A stretch of 64,000 nucleotides of DNA. It comes from Thraustochytrium sp. TN22. Its lineage: Eukaryota > Sar > Bigyra > Thraustochytrida > Thraustochytriidae. A model generated the notes under the pieces. That model did no database searches. It saw only the letters and a program-made list of their open reading frames with translations, and was not told where the DNA came from. The position numbers and the translations under genes are program-made. The stretch is taken from the NCBI GenBank assembly GCA_013306675.1, contig JABLUY010000115.1, positions 49,065-113,064 on the forward strand, read 5' to 3'. Below are positions 20,783-29,460 of the stretch, piece by piece (within the stretch, counting starts at the first letter, position 1; each line of letters begins with the position of its first letter).

Positions 20783-21292
20783 ATGGCGACCGCAGCGGTT
20801 AGCGAGGGTGCGCGTGGCGGGCGCACGACTATTGCGAGCGGCGAGTCCGTGACGAAGCGGCTGCAGCAGGAGCTCATGCAGCTCATGCGCGATGGCGATC
20901 CGAACGCGACGGCCTTCCCGGATGGCGATAACCTCTTCAGCTGGTCCGGCAACATCACCGGCGCGCCTGAGACCGTGTATGAGGGGCTCAGCTATCGCTT
21001 GCACATCTCCTTCCCGTCCAACTATCCGTACGCGGCCCCGACGATCCGCTTCACCACGCCCTGCTTCCACCCGAACGTGGACGCGCATGGCAACATCTGC
21101 CTTGACATTCTCAAGGAGAAGTGGTCTGCCACCTATTCGGTCAGCACCATCCTCACGTCGCTGCGTAGCCTGCTCTCGGACCCCAACAACGACAGCCCGC
21201 TCAACGGCGTCGCGGCGCAGCTCTGGGACAACCAGGAGGAGTACAAGCGCGTGCTGCTCAAGAAGTACAACGAGGATGTCAAGTCAAAGTAA
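20783..21292 (+). CDS. UBE2C: Ubiquitin-conjugating enzyme E2 C (APC/C E2)
   Basis: The 169-residue product is a class I-like E2 with a short N-terminal extension. Segments match UBE2C/UbcH10/Vihar closely: VTKRLQQELMQLM, DNLFSWSGNITG, SFPSNYPYAAPTIRFTTPC, FHPNVDAHGNICLDILKEKW and SLLSDPNNDSPLN. The catalytic Cys is residue 106 in NICLDILKEKWSA, and the HPN motif is intact. UBE2C primes ubiquitin chains on anaphase-promoting-complex substrates such as cyclin B and securin, driving mitotic exit. No introns. The ATG at 20783 yields the family's usual flexible N-terminus (ATAAVSEGARGG). Assignment to UBE2C rather than other E2s rests on the KRLQQELM and ILKEKWSA signatures. Confidence 0.95.
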   Translation: MATAAVSEGARGGRTTIASGESVTKRLQQELMQLMRDGDPNATAFPDGDNLFSWSGNITGAPETVYEGLSYRLHISFPSNYPYAAPTIRFTTPCFHPNVDAHGNICLDILKEKWSATYSVSTILTSLRSLLSDPNNDSPLNGVAAQLWDNQEEYKRVLLKKYNEDVKSK

Positions 21293-22194
21293 AACGAGTG
21301 GGGAAAAGCGCAAGACCATTGGCTTCTCTCGGCACTGTATAGACCGGCCTACTGCAACCACCAGCCCCCGATTCGCTTCGCAGTCGTGTAGACCTCGAAC
21401 CTAATTCTGATCTGGTCCCGTGTTTTGCTTCTATGATGGTGGTGCCCGCCGATTCGCTTCGCAGTCGTGTAGACCTCGAACCTAAATTTGATCTGGTCCC
21501 GTGTTTTGCTTTTATGATGGTGGTGCCCGCCGATTCGCTTCGCAGTCGTGTAGACCTCGAACCTAATTTTGATCTGGTCCCGTGTTTTGCTTTTATGATG
21601 GTGGTGCCCGCCGATTCGCTTCGCAGTCGTGTAGACCTCGAACCTAATTTTGATCTGGTCCCGTGTTTTGCTTTTATGAAGGTGGTGCCCGCCGATTCGC
21701 TTCGCAGTCGTGTAGACCTCGAACCTGATTTTGATCTGGTCCCGTGTTTTGCTTTTATGATGATGGTGGTGCCCGCCGATTCGCTTCGCAGTCGTGTAGA
21801 CCTCGACCCTAATTTTGATCTGGTCCCGTGTTTTGCTTCTATGATGATGGTGGTGCCCGGCACCCCACCTCGTTTGGCGCGGATCGCTATGCTGCTTGAA
21901 CTGCCAGGCGAACGATGTTGCTCAAGGACAACAACAAGGACGTCAAGTATGTCGCTCAAGGTCGGCGAGCATGCGTGCCAAGTGTGAGAAACAGTGGTTG
22001 TGCCACGGCGTCCCTTCCCTTTGCGTTTCGCACTGTCCTTCTCCAAGCTCCTCTTCGCAATCGTGTTGTTTCGTTTCGATTGTTTGTTGGTCCTTTTTTT
22101 TTCAAGCAGGTGGTCGCTCACAGCTGGCCTCTGGGGTCTCATCTCATGATCCTGCCCAACCCGTCAGACAGGCGCCGAGACTCGCACAAGACCT
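21293..22194. other. Convergent intergenic region holding a minisatellite
   Basis: The space between the 3' ends of UBE2C and PheRS is dominated by the 81-bp tandem repeat at 21370-21860. The remaining 330 bp is unremarkable. Confidence 0.7.
21370..21860. repeat. 81-bp minisatellite, six copies
   Basis: The anchor gattcgcttcgcagtcgtg starts at 21370, 21451, 21532, 21613, 21694 and 21778, so the period is 81 bp with one 84-bp unit carrying an extra gat. A partial seventh end follows. All size changes are multiples of three, and both strands remain open: 27-residue units such as VVPADSLRSRVDLEP on plus and TRLRSESAGTTIIKAKHG on minus. Whether either frame is translated is unknown; no start, splice or family evidence supports it. 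Confidence 0.95.
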
Positions 22195-23433
22195 TCATCG
22201 CAGCTCAACGTTGAGCTGCTCCGCACTGGACGCGCGAATGACCTCCTGAATCTGGTCAATCTCCTCGTTGGTGAGACTGCGGTCCATGTGGCGAAAAGTG
22301 ATGCGGAAGCAGTTGCTCACACGCTTGGTCTTGGGGTGCGTGAACTCGTCGATGAGCTCCACGCGCTCGATGAGGTCGCCGCCGATCTCCCGCACGACCT
22401 CGAAGAAGTCGTTCTCGTGAAAGTTGTCCGGGATCCAGAAGCTAATGTCCTTGAGGCACGCCGGGTACTTGCTGTACGGCTTGAACGTGGTGATCTGGCC
22501 GTCGGCAAACTGCTCAATAAAGCGCTGGTCTTCGGTCCAGAAGAGGCGAATGTCCGGGATCTGGAAGAGCACCATGGCCAGGCGCTCGAGGCCGAGCCCA
22601 AAGGCCCATGCGCGGCGGTGGCCCAGGCCGCAGTTGCGCAGAATGTCCTGATGAACGACGCCCGAGCCGAGCACCTCGAGCCACTCGCCGTTGAACCAGA
22701 TCTCCAGCTCCATGCTGGGCTCTGTGAAGGGAAAGTAGGCCTCCACCCAGCGCATCTCCACCTCGCCGAAGACGTCGCTCACCATGCCCTCGAGCGCCGC
22801 CTTGAGGCTCGCCTCGGCCGCCTCCACCGAGACCTGCTCCGCGCCCTCGGCCTGCGGCATCACGTACATGCCCTCCATCTGGTGGAAGACCGGGTAGTGG
22901 CTCTGGTCGATCTCGTCGCGCCGGTACACGTCACCCGCCACCAAGAAGGCCTCGTGCCCGTCGCGCAGCAGGTGCGTCTGGTGCGCGCTCGTGTGCGTGC
23001 GCAGGCAGTGCTCCTTGTCCAGGTAGTACGTGTCCGAAGGCCGCCGGCTCACGTGGTCCGCCGGGATGAGCAGCTCGTCGAAGCACGCCTGCGTCGTGCA
23101 GACCGGGTGCAGGTCATCGAACTTGGCAAACGCCAGCTCGCCGCGCGCCGCGCTAAAGCGCCGGTCGAACGAGTCGTAGATGAGCTGCTTCACGATCTGC
23201 AGCGGGTGGTTCGGCCTGTGCAGCAGCGCGCGCCCCACGTGCCGCGCCACCGTCGGCGTGATGTTGTTCGACGGGTCCTCCTTGCGAACCAGCGCCTCCG
23301 CGCTCAGGCCCTCGTCCGTGCGCGTCGGCCCCGCCGCGCTCCACGCCGCCGCCGACCTGTGCAGCCCGCGCTGCCACGCCGCGCGCGAGGCCACCACCCG
23401 CGCCCCGAGGCCCGCGGACACCGCCGCCAGCAT
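22195..23433 (-). CDS. FARS2: Phenylalanyl-tRNA synthetase, mitochondrial (monomeric)
   Basis: The 412-residue product charges mitochondrial tRNA-Phe. I start at 23433 (MLAAVSAGLGARVVASRAAW), which gives an Arg/Ala-rich, acid-free mitochondrial targeting peptide; the frame is open to 23724 but upstream sequence looks untranslated. Class II motifs are present: HTSAHQTHLLRDG, motif 2 around GDVYRRDEIDQSHYPVFHQ, and motif 3 GLGLERLAMVLFQIPDIR. The C-terminal FDX-ACB anticodon-binding domain is recognisable in YSKYPACLKDISFWIP, FFEVVREIGGDLIERVELID and CFRITFRHMDRSLTNEEI. Single-chain architecture with a C-terminal FDX-ACB distinguishes the organellar enzyme from the cytosolic alpha/beta tetramer. 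Length is close to the roughly 450 residues of animal FARS2. No introns. Confidence 0.96.
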   Translation of the reverse strand: MLAAVSAGLGARVVASRAAWQRGLHRSAAAWSAAGPTRTDEGLSAEALVRKEDPSNNITPTVARHVGRALLHRPNHPLQIVKQLIYDSFDRRFSAARGELAFAKFDDLHPVCTTQACFDELLIPADHVSRRPSDTYYLDKEHCLRTHTSAHQTHLLRDGHEAFLVAGDVYRRDEIDQSHYPVFHQMEGMYVMPQAEGAEQVSVEAAEASLKAALEGMVSDVFGEVEMRWVEAYFPFTEPSMELEIWFNGEWLEVLGSGVVHQDILRNCGLGHRRAWAFGLGLERLAMVLFQIPDIRLFWTEDQRFIEQFADGQITTFKPYSKYPACLKDISFWIPDNFHENDFFEVVREIGGDLIERVELIDEFTHPKTKRVSNCFRITFRHMDRSLTNEEIDQIQEVIRASSAEQLNVELR

Positions 23434-23839
23434 GGTGCCGCGCGCCGAGACACGCCGCCACGCCACGCGGCGCCAGGGGGATCTGTGCCTCGCGACGCAG
23501 GCAGCCGCGCCGCGCCCTGCGTCGCCTGCGGAGCGAGCGCAACCTGACTTTGATTGCAACTTCACTGACGCGAGATGCGCTGCGCAGCAGTGAGCGCCGC
23601 GAATGAATGCGCCCCTTGATAGGCCCGTTCGACTCGGAGGAAAGGTAGGCAAGCAAGGCCGGCCGGGGCAAGCGTGGCAAGCATTGCCAAGCAAGCCATG
23701 ACTGACGGTGACGGTCATCACCACTGCAGCCAGCCGGTGCTCGCTTGCGTTGCCATACTCTCAACAGGGTTCTTTTTTAGAAGGTTGTTATTTGCAGGAG
23801 GACGCGCCGGAGGACGCGCAGGGCCGCACCGGGGATCGA
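23434..23839. other. Intergenic region between PheRS and an ankyrin gene
   Basis: The 5' flank of PheRS and the 3' flank of the four-exon ankyrin gene, both minus strand. Nothing else is recognisable. Confidence 0.6.
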
Positions 23840-24809
23840 TCAGTCGTCGCAGCAGATGACGCCCGTCTCGCTCTTTCGCAACCACTTGATGGCGCGGAGG
23901 CCCGTGCCGGCCGCGAAGTTGGTCTCGGCGCCGTTGATGATGAACGCGCTGCTCTCTGCGTGGTGCGGGTGGGTGCGGCGTTAGTCCTTTTGCTGGAGCT
24001 GTGAGCAACTGCGCGGAGCCGAACGGCGGACGTACCTTTCTTGGCCGAGCTGCGCTTCGTCTCCTCGTGCGTTCGCTCGTCCGCAGACTTGGCCTCCTCT
24101 TCGTCGCCTGCCTTGGCTTCGGGCGCGAAGCGCGGGTCGTCGTCCTCGTCCGTGAGCAGGCGACGCCAATCGAGGGGCGTGCGACCGTCAGCGTCTACGG
24201 CTGACGCGTCGACCCCGGCAGAGGCAATGAGCCAGTCTCCCAGCTCAAGGTGCTCCATACAAAAGGCGTAGTGCGCGCAGTTCTGGCCCTCATTGTCCTG
24301 CGTCGTCCGCACTCAAGAGATTGCGTTGTTAGCCGTCACGTTCTCCGTGCGGGTGGCACGCAAGTGGCACCTACCGTGATTCCCACGTCTGCGCCGGCGT
24401 GCACGAGGTAGCGAGCCAGGTCCTCACTGCCCTCGGAGCATGCCTGCATTAGCGCGCTGCGACCCTCGCTGTCCTGCTCGTTAATATCGGCGCCGGCGTC
24501 CAGGAGCACGCGCGTGGATCCGACATTGCCGGCCAGCACCGCGCAGTGCAGCACGCCAGGCGAGCCGTCCTCCCTGCACAGAAACTCCTTCTTGCGCAAG
24601 AATCCTGGCAGCTCCGCGGCCACCAGCTGCGCCAACTTCTCCTCGTCCCTGACGGCCTTGTGCAGCTGTGTTTCACCAAGCATTTCCCAGTTAGTCACTC
24701 TGTCGGTCCGTCTGTCTGTCTGTCTCCCCTCCCGCCTCGCCCGTGGCGGTCGCTGCTGCGCGCGTCGCCCGCCTCGCGAACCACGTACCGGCGTGCCGCC
24801 AGAGGCCAT
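23840..24809 (-). CDS. Ankyrin-repeat protein, four exons
   Basis: Exons 24789-24809, 24375-24665, 24036-24297 and 23840-23955 splice in frame to 229 residues. The short first exon MASGGTP joins LHKAVRDEEKLAQLV, restoring the canonical ankyrin TPLHKAV. Further repeats are VLHCAVLAGNVGSTRVLLD, ALMQACSEGSEDLARYLV and NCAHYAFCMEHLELGDWLI, then DADGRTPLDW. A charged linker (about residues 155-190) leads to a C-terminal tail, GTGLRAIKWLRKSETGV then ICCDD, not recognised. Introns of 123, 77 and 80 bp start GTACG or GTAGG, end CAG, and each has a CTAAC branch motif 20-35 bases before the acceptor. Ankyrin repeats mediate protein binding; no partner can be named. It starts about 450 bp from the divergent IQ-motif gene. 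Confidence is high for the gene and good for exact joins. Confidence 0.85.
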
Positions 24810-25262
24810 CTCGCCCGAGGCCTCGCGCGGCCTCGCCGCGCGGCGAGCCGTCGCCCCGCCGCCGGCCGTGATCTGATTGACTCCGAGCGCCGCCGTCGCG
24901 AACCCCGAACAGCCTGAGAGAGTCCAACCAAGGGTCCGCGCCGCCTCGCCGCGAGCGAGCTGAGCGGCGAACGGAATTCCAACCACAGGGCGGCGCCACT
25001 CGGCTCCCAGTACCCACAGTGCGGCCGCGCCGGGCGCAATCACAAGATGGCGCACACACTGCTGTACGCGCCGCGCAGCTGGCCGAAGAAAGGCGAACCA
25101 CCGCACTCGCAGTCAGCGCGTGCCCGCCTTGCCACGCGTGGCAGCGGAGCGCCTCGGCGCATGGGGTTGGCTCGGCCGCGCGACGGCTTGCCCAGCTAAC
25201 GAGGCGAGCGAACCGCATCGCCCGCCTGCAGAGGCGTGCATGGCATGCATGCGCGCGGCGGC
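24810..25262. other. Divergent intergenic region
   Basis: Probable shared promoter region between the ankyrin gene (minus) and the IQ-motif gene (plus). No gene is supported; open frames here are extensions of neighbours. Confidence 0.5.
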
Positions 25263-26771
25263 ATGGGGTGCCTGGGCGGCTTCGCGCCGCTCGCGTCCTG
25301 CCGCCGCGGCACGGCCGTGGGCGCCGACGGCGACGGGGTCGCCGCGGACGGCGTCCTGGACGGCCATGGCGCCACGAGCACTACGAAAAGAGGCCTGCTG
25401 GCGCGCTTCGGCAAGCGCGCGCGTGCCTTGGCGGACAAGGTTGGCCAGGGCGTGGGCGCCCTGCGCGAGCTGGGCGAGGCTGTCGGCAAGAAGATCGCCG
25501 GCGCCAAGCTCTTCGGCGCGCGCGTCCGCAAGTTCAAGACGCTCTTCGGCCGCGACAAGGACCGCGCCGCCATCGAGCGCGCGCGACTGCAAGCGAAGGA
25601 GCTGCGCACCGACCACGATCTCCTCGACATGGAGTTTCTCGCGCGCCAGGTCGCGCGCGCCGCCGTCATGCGTGCCGACTTCTTCGTCGACAAGACCATC
25701 CGAGACCGCATGGACTATTTGCGCCGCATGCGCGAGGCCGAGGAGCGCCGACTCGCCTGGGAGCGCGCTCTGCACGAAGCTCGCGGCCGCCTCAGCGCGC
25801 TCTACGCGCGCGACCTCGTCGACCAACTCAATGCATGGGCGCTGACCGAGGGCGTGCGCCGCGTCATCGCCTGGCGGGCGCATCAAGAGTATCTGCGCCA
25901 GCGCCACGCACGCGTGCTCGCCGGTCTCGCGCGCTTTGCGCGCCGCCTCGAGCTGCGCCGCCGTGGCGCCGTCTACGCGCGCGTCGCACTGATGCGCATC
26001 ACGCTCCGCGAGGTATTCACATGGCACGACCAGCGCCAAGAGGCAGCCGTCGTCGTGCAGTGCGCCTTTCGTGTGCTCCAGGCGCGCCGCCTCTTCCTCA
26101 TGGCCTACATCAGCCGCGAGGCCGACCTCCTCGAGCTCGAGCAGGACGACGTATGGCGCAAGTGGGCCGCGCGCCTCGCACGCGCCGTTCGCAGCATCGC
26201 TCACGTCGAGACCGACGCCCACCGCCAGCTGCGACGCCGCGTCTGGGCCCGCACAGACTTCTCCCGCGCCCTGGCGGAGCGCCACTTTTTGCGCTACGGC
26301 CTCGGCGCCCCGCAGCGCGACCCGCCCGCCGTCACCTCCTTCCGGCGCCCGTGCGACGGCTCCGTCGCGCTCCGCCTGCCCGACACCCAGGCTTCGCGCA
26401 TTGTGGCGCCCATCGGCGACGACACGCCCGAGGCTCAACGCCTCAACTGGATCGGCGTCCCCGTCGCCGTCGCCGCAAATGACAATCCGCGCTCGCGAGA
26501 CGCCTTCAGCCTCATTTACATGCCCCTCCCCGCTCACCTCCTGGGCGCCTCCCTCAAGGACGCCCGCGGTCGCCTCAAGGCCCAGCAGGACCTGTCCGCG
26601 CTCAAAGCCGCCGTCCTGCGCCCCAACCAGCACATCCAGCCCGCCCCAGACCCCGCCACCGACTGGTACGAGGCTGAGCAAGATCGCCTCTGGGGCCACG
26701 TCTCGCTCCTCGCCGATTTCGATGACCGGACGGCCGACGAGCGCCTCTTGCTCTCAAATAATGACCTCTAA
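25263..26771 (+). CDS. IQ-motif protein with putative N-terminal lipidation
   Basis: I do not recognise the family. From the ATG at 25263 the product is 502 residues beginning MGCLGGFAPLASC, where Gly2-Cys3 fits N-myristoylation and palmitoylation; upstream ATGs at 25236 and 25245 would hide this. The middle is strongly helical and basic, with Arg/Glu/Lys-rich stretches (about residues 60-330) such as FFVDKTIRDRMDYLRRMREAEERR. One IQ-like calmodulin-binding motif, AAVVVQCAFRVLQARRLFLM, is followed by further helices. The C-terminal third is less charged and has the compact segment VALRLPDTQASRIVAPIGD. No transmembrane segment or enzyme motif was seen. Coding character is convincing because the frame is long, lacks low-complexity breaks and ends cleanly. 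A membrane-tethered, calmodulin-regulated or flagellar scaffold is possible but speculative. Confidence 0.75.
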   Translation: MGCLGGFAPLASCRRGTAVGADGDGVAADGVLDGHGATSTTKRGLLARFGKRARALADKVGQGVGALRELGEAVGKKIAGAKLFGARVRKFKTLFGRDKDRAAIERARLQAKELRTDHDLLDMEFLARQVARAAVMRADFFVDKTIRDRMDYLRRMREAEERRLAWERALHEARGRLSALYARDLVDQLNAWALTEGVRRVIAWRAHQEYLRQRHARVLAGLARFARRLELRRRGAVYARVALMRITLREVFTWHDQRQEAAVVVQCAFRVLQARRLFLMAYISREADLLELEQDDVWRKWAARLARAVRSIAHVETDAHRQLRRRVWARTDFSRALAERHFLRYGLGAPQRDPPAVTSFRRPCDGSVALRLPDTQASRIVAPIGDDTPEAQRLNWIGVPVAVAANDNPRSRDAFSLIYMPLPAHLLGASLKDARGRLKAQQDLSALKAAVLRPNQHIQPAPDPATDWYEAEQDRLWGHVSLLADFDDRTADERLLLSNNDL

Positions 26772-27268
26772 CTTAATCCGCGAAAACTCGGAAGAGCCGT
26801 ATACGCGCCTGCACGCTGAACTGGCCGGCTCCTTCTTCAAGTTGATCAAGCAGTGGCAGTGGCAGTCACGGCGTCACGTCGTTCATCACGGTCATCAAGG
26901 TCACGGTGCAATGTGGCCTTCTGATGATCAGTCACCGGTGATTAGGCCTGTTGTCATTTGCACTTCGAGTCTCTCTTCTGGCTCTGTCAGAGTCCGACCT
27001 GAGCCTCGTGTCGGCTCGCCAAGGCCAGCAATCTCGTGCCAGCTAAGAAGGAATCGCCCAGGTCCAGCACACGCCGACCTTGCACCCGAAACAGAGCTCA
27101 CGAGTAGATACTGGTGCTGTGGCGTGCTGACGCTCCTGTGTGACGTCCCGGACGCCGTGCACTCTGCCAACCGTGCTCTGCGGTGCGTGACAGGCGCGGG
27201 ACAGGCGAAAGCTCAACGTGCACGAGTTGCAAGGCGCCAGGGACAGGCTAAAGTCGCAAGTGCGGAAA
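26772..27268. other. Intergenic region, no supported gene
   Basis: Between the IQ-motif gene and the membrane-anchored SAM-like gene, both plus strand. No recognisable exon or element was seen, although an upstream exon of the next gene cannot be excluded. Confidence 0.5.
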
Positions 27269-29029
27269 ATGCCGATCCCTGCGCAGGTTTCGCTGGTCCT
27301 TGTGGAAGGCATGGTGTACTGGTTCTGGACCTGGATCAAGGACTCAGACGCGCAGCCGAGCGTCAACAGCGTCCTGCAGAAGCCCACAGTCTCCGAGTCG
27401 GCCGAACAAAGCCCTAGCACGACGCACGTGAAAACGGTCGCAGCCGGGTTTCTCCGCTGGTTAGGGCACACAGAGACGCGTCCCCCTGCAAACGTCTTCG
27501 TGGTCCCCCAAGCCAGGTCAAACGTCACGCAGCTCGTGAGAAGAACGTCCAAAGTGGCGAAGCCGGCCGCGGCAAGGTTTTTGCACTGGCTGAGCCATTC
27601 GGAGATGCCAACGCTCGCGGACGTGTTGCTGGCGGAGCCCTCCAGTGCCGACATATTGCCGTTCGTGGAACCGAAGGAAAAGCCACCGCAGCCTGTGGAC
27701 GAGAGCAGTGTCATCCAGGCCCTGGACACCCTCATCCTGGTCTTGAGTGCGGCCAACCTTTGCATGCTCATCCTGATTTTCCTCGAGCTGCTCAAGCACG
27801 GCCCGCCCCTGATCTTGAGTCTGCAGTCTGCCTCGCAGCCGTATATTGTCGGTGCAGGACATTGGGCTTCGCGAGCTCTCGCCGGGCCGACGCGCGGCCG
27901 TTTTCCTAACGCTCTTGTTAAGCTCAAGGCGTCGGCGGGCTCCGTGACGACGAACCTTTCGGGCGCTCTCACAAACCTCTTCTGCACGGCCCTCCAGACT
28001 CTTTGCAAAAGTGATCTCGTGCCTCTTTTGCGGAACGAGGGCCTGGGATGGGACACCTGGTATTTAGTCCGTATGCTCGTTGCTGAAAAAATCACGAGCG
28101 TCGAGAAGCTGGCGCGCCTGCACGCGGTAAAAAAGGCGCGTATCGAGGGCGAGCTCCGCCAAACCGTCAGGAAGGCATTCCGCATGCTTTGGGGCGAAGC
28201 CCAGGTGCGTTATTGCTGCACCACAAGAGAGCACCTTTTGCTGTGCATGCCCCGCGTTCGTGTACTCAAGTCTTCGCTCACTGGACTCCCCGTAGACAAG
28301 TACGTGGCGAGAATCTTCAAGCACGTCGTGGATTCTGATCCACCCGCAAGCCTGGACGAGATGAGGGAATGGACGGAGCATGCGCGTGATGCGCAGAATG
28401 GCTTCGCACGACTCGATAATGATGTCATGGCAGCCGAAGAGGCAAGAAATGGCGGCAAGGAGACTGGGGCTGTCGTCAGCGCCCTCGAAAAGCACCGCGA
28501 CCGGAAGGAGGACGAGTACACCACCGCCGTGCGTGAGATTCTCGACCTCGATCGGGAACCGAGAGTTCATGCTCTGGCTACGAGACTATGGCCCTCCGTC
28601 AAGGTGTTAGGCAAGTACGCGAGGGCGCATGGGGAGCTCGTGGGAGAGTATGCGAGACACTTCTGCGTTTGTCGGTGCGTCCTTGGTGACGCACTCGAAC
28701 AAATGGATTCGCACTTGGAGACCAAATCGCGGGAATCTGCGAAGAGGGTCTCTGAATGGCTACAGAGAGCTGCTGCAGCCTGCAGCGACGAGGCTCAGGT
28801 CAAAGCAATGGAGGAGCTTTCAAGGGCAAAATCGGACCTAGTCGAGATGGAGCCTGAGCTGGAGGAGCTCATGGGCGAATTGAAGCAGAGTCGCGTCCGG
28901 CGCGACCAAGCCATCCACAAGGCCGCCGCATTTCTTGTCAAGTACGCGGACACGGTCATGAGCCCGATTCTGGACGTCAGGAAGGACATCGTTAGAAAAT
29001 ACGGCAGGGCATCGCTCCACCGCATCTGA
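27269..29029 (+). CDS. Membrane-anchored SAM-like protein, kinase/E3-less paralogue of the next gene
   Basis: From the first ATG (27269) the protein has 586 residues. The N-terminal third has hydrophobic segments, notably LILVLSAANLCMLILIFLEL near residues 155-175, likely a membrane anchor. Then come a SAM-like helical domain (LVRMLVAEKITSVEKLARL) and a long helical region. The second half aligns collinearly with the next gene: both have DKYVARIF, VVSALE/VLSALV, VKVLGKYARAH and DQAIHKAAAFLVKYA / DKAVAKAAAYLVVYA. It stops where the other continues into the kinase-like and RING parts. It therefore looks like a tandem duplicate lacking the catalytic C-terminus, or an ancestral form before fusion. 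Ankyrin repeats, present in the neighbour, are not evident here. Function is unknown; a partner or regulator of its neighbour is an inference. Confidence 0.8.
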   Translation: MPIPAQVSLVLVEGMVYWFWTWIKDSDAQPSVNSVLQKPTVSESAEQSPSTTHVKTVAAGFLRWLGHTETRPPANVFVVPQARSNVTQLVRRTSKVAKPAAARFLHWLSHSEMPTLADVLLAEPSSADILPFVEPKEKPPQPVDESSVIQALDTLILVLSAANLCMLILIFLELLKHGPPLILSLQSASQPYIVGAGHWASRALAGPTRGRFPNALVKLKASAGSVTTNLSGALTNLFCTALQTLCKSDLVPLLRNEGLGWDTWYLVRMLVAEKITSVEKLARLHAVKKARIEGELRQTVRKAFRMLWGEAQVRYCCTTREHLLLCMPRVRVLKSSLTGLPVDKYVARIFKHVVDSDPPASLDEMREWTEHARDAQNGFARLDNDVMAAEEARNGGKETGAVVSALEKHRDRKEDEYTTAVREILDLDREPRVHALATRLWPSVKVLGKYARAHGELVGEYARHFCVCRCVLGDALEQMDSHLETKSRESAKRVSEWLQRAAAACSDEAQVKAMEELSRAKSDLVEMEPELEELMGELKQSRVRRDQAIHKAAAFLVKYADTVMSPILDVRKDIVRKYGRASLHRI

Positions 29030-29460
29030 CAATTCCTCCGACAAATGACCACGGACCAGTGCACCCGTCCAGCTTCAGCACTCCCTGTCAAGATTTCTTT
29101 CGCCCGAGAACAGGTCTATTCGGGAATCACACGTGATGAGCCCATTCTTGCTGCGCTCCCTCGCTCCAATGTCGATTGCCACGGCTCCGCGCCGGCGCGC
29201 CAGACTCGTGCACTCAGCTGCGCTGCGCAAGCGACGTGCAGCAGCGCCGGAGCTTGCACTGGTGCAGGCAGGCCACGCGCCCCCAGGGCGCCCAAGCCGA
29301 GGACGGCCCGCGTCCGGGCAGGCGCTTGGGTCTTGGTGCTGATTGCATCAGGCCACACGTGCCGCCGTGGCCGGCGCAAGCGCAGGCAGGCAGACCCCTG
29401 TGCTCGTAGGCTACAGCTACTCGAGGGGGATCGGGACGCAGAGCGCGCGGGACCCGCGTC
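29030..29460. other. Short intergenic region in tandem pair
   Basis: 431 bp between the two tandem paralogues. Only short Arg/Ala-rich open frames are present and no gene is supported. Confidence 0.6.

Noticed and set aside
21370-21860. Tandem array considered as a CRISPR
   Set aside because: The whole 81-bp unit is conserved with no variable spacers, and the context is a eukaryotic nuclear genome.
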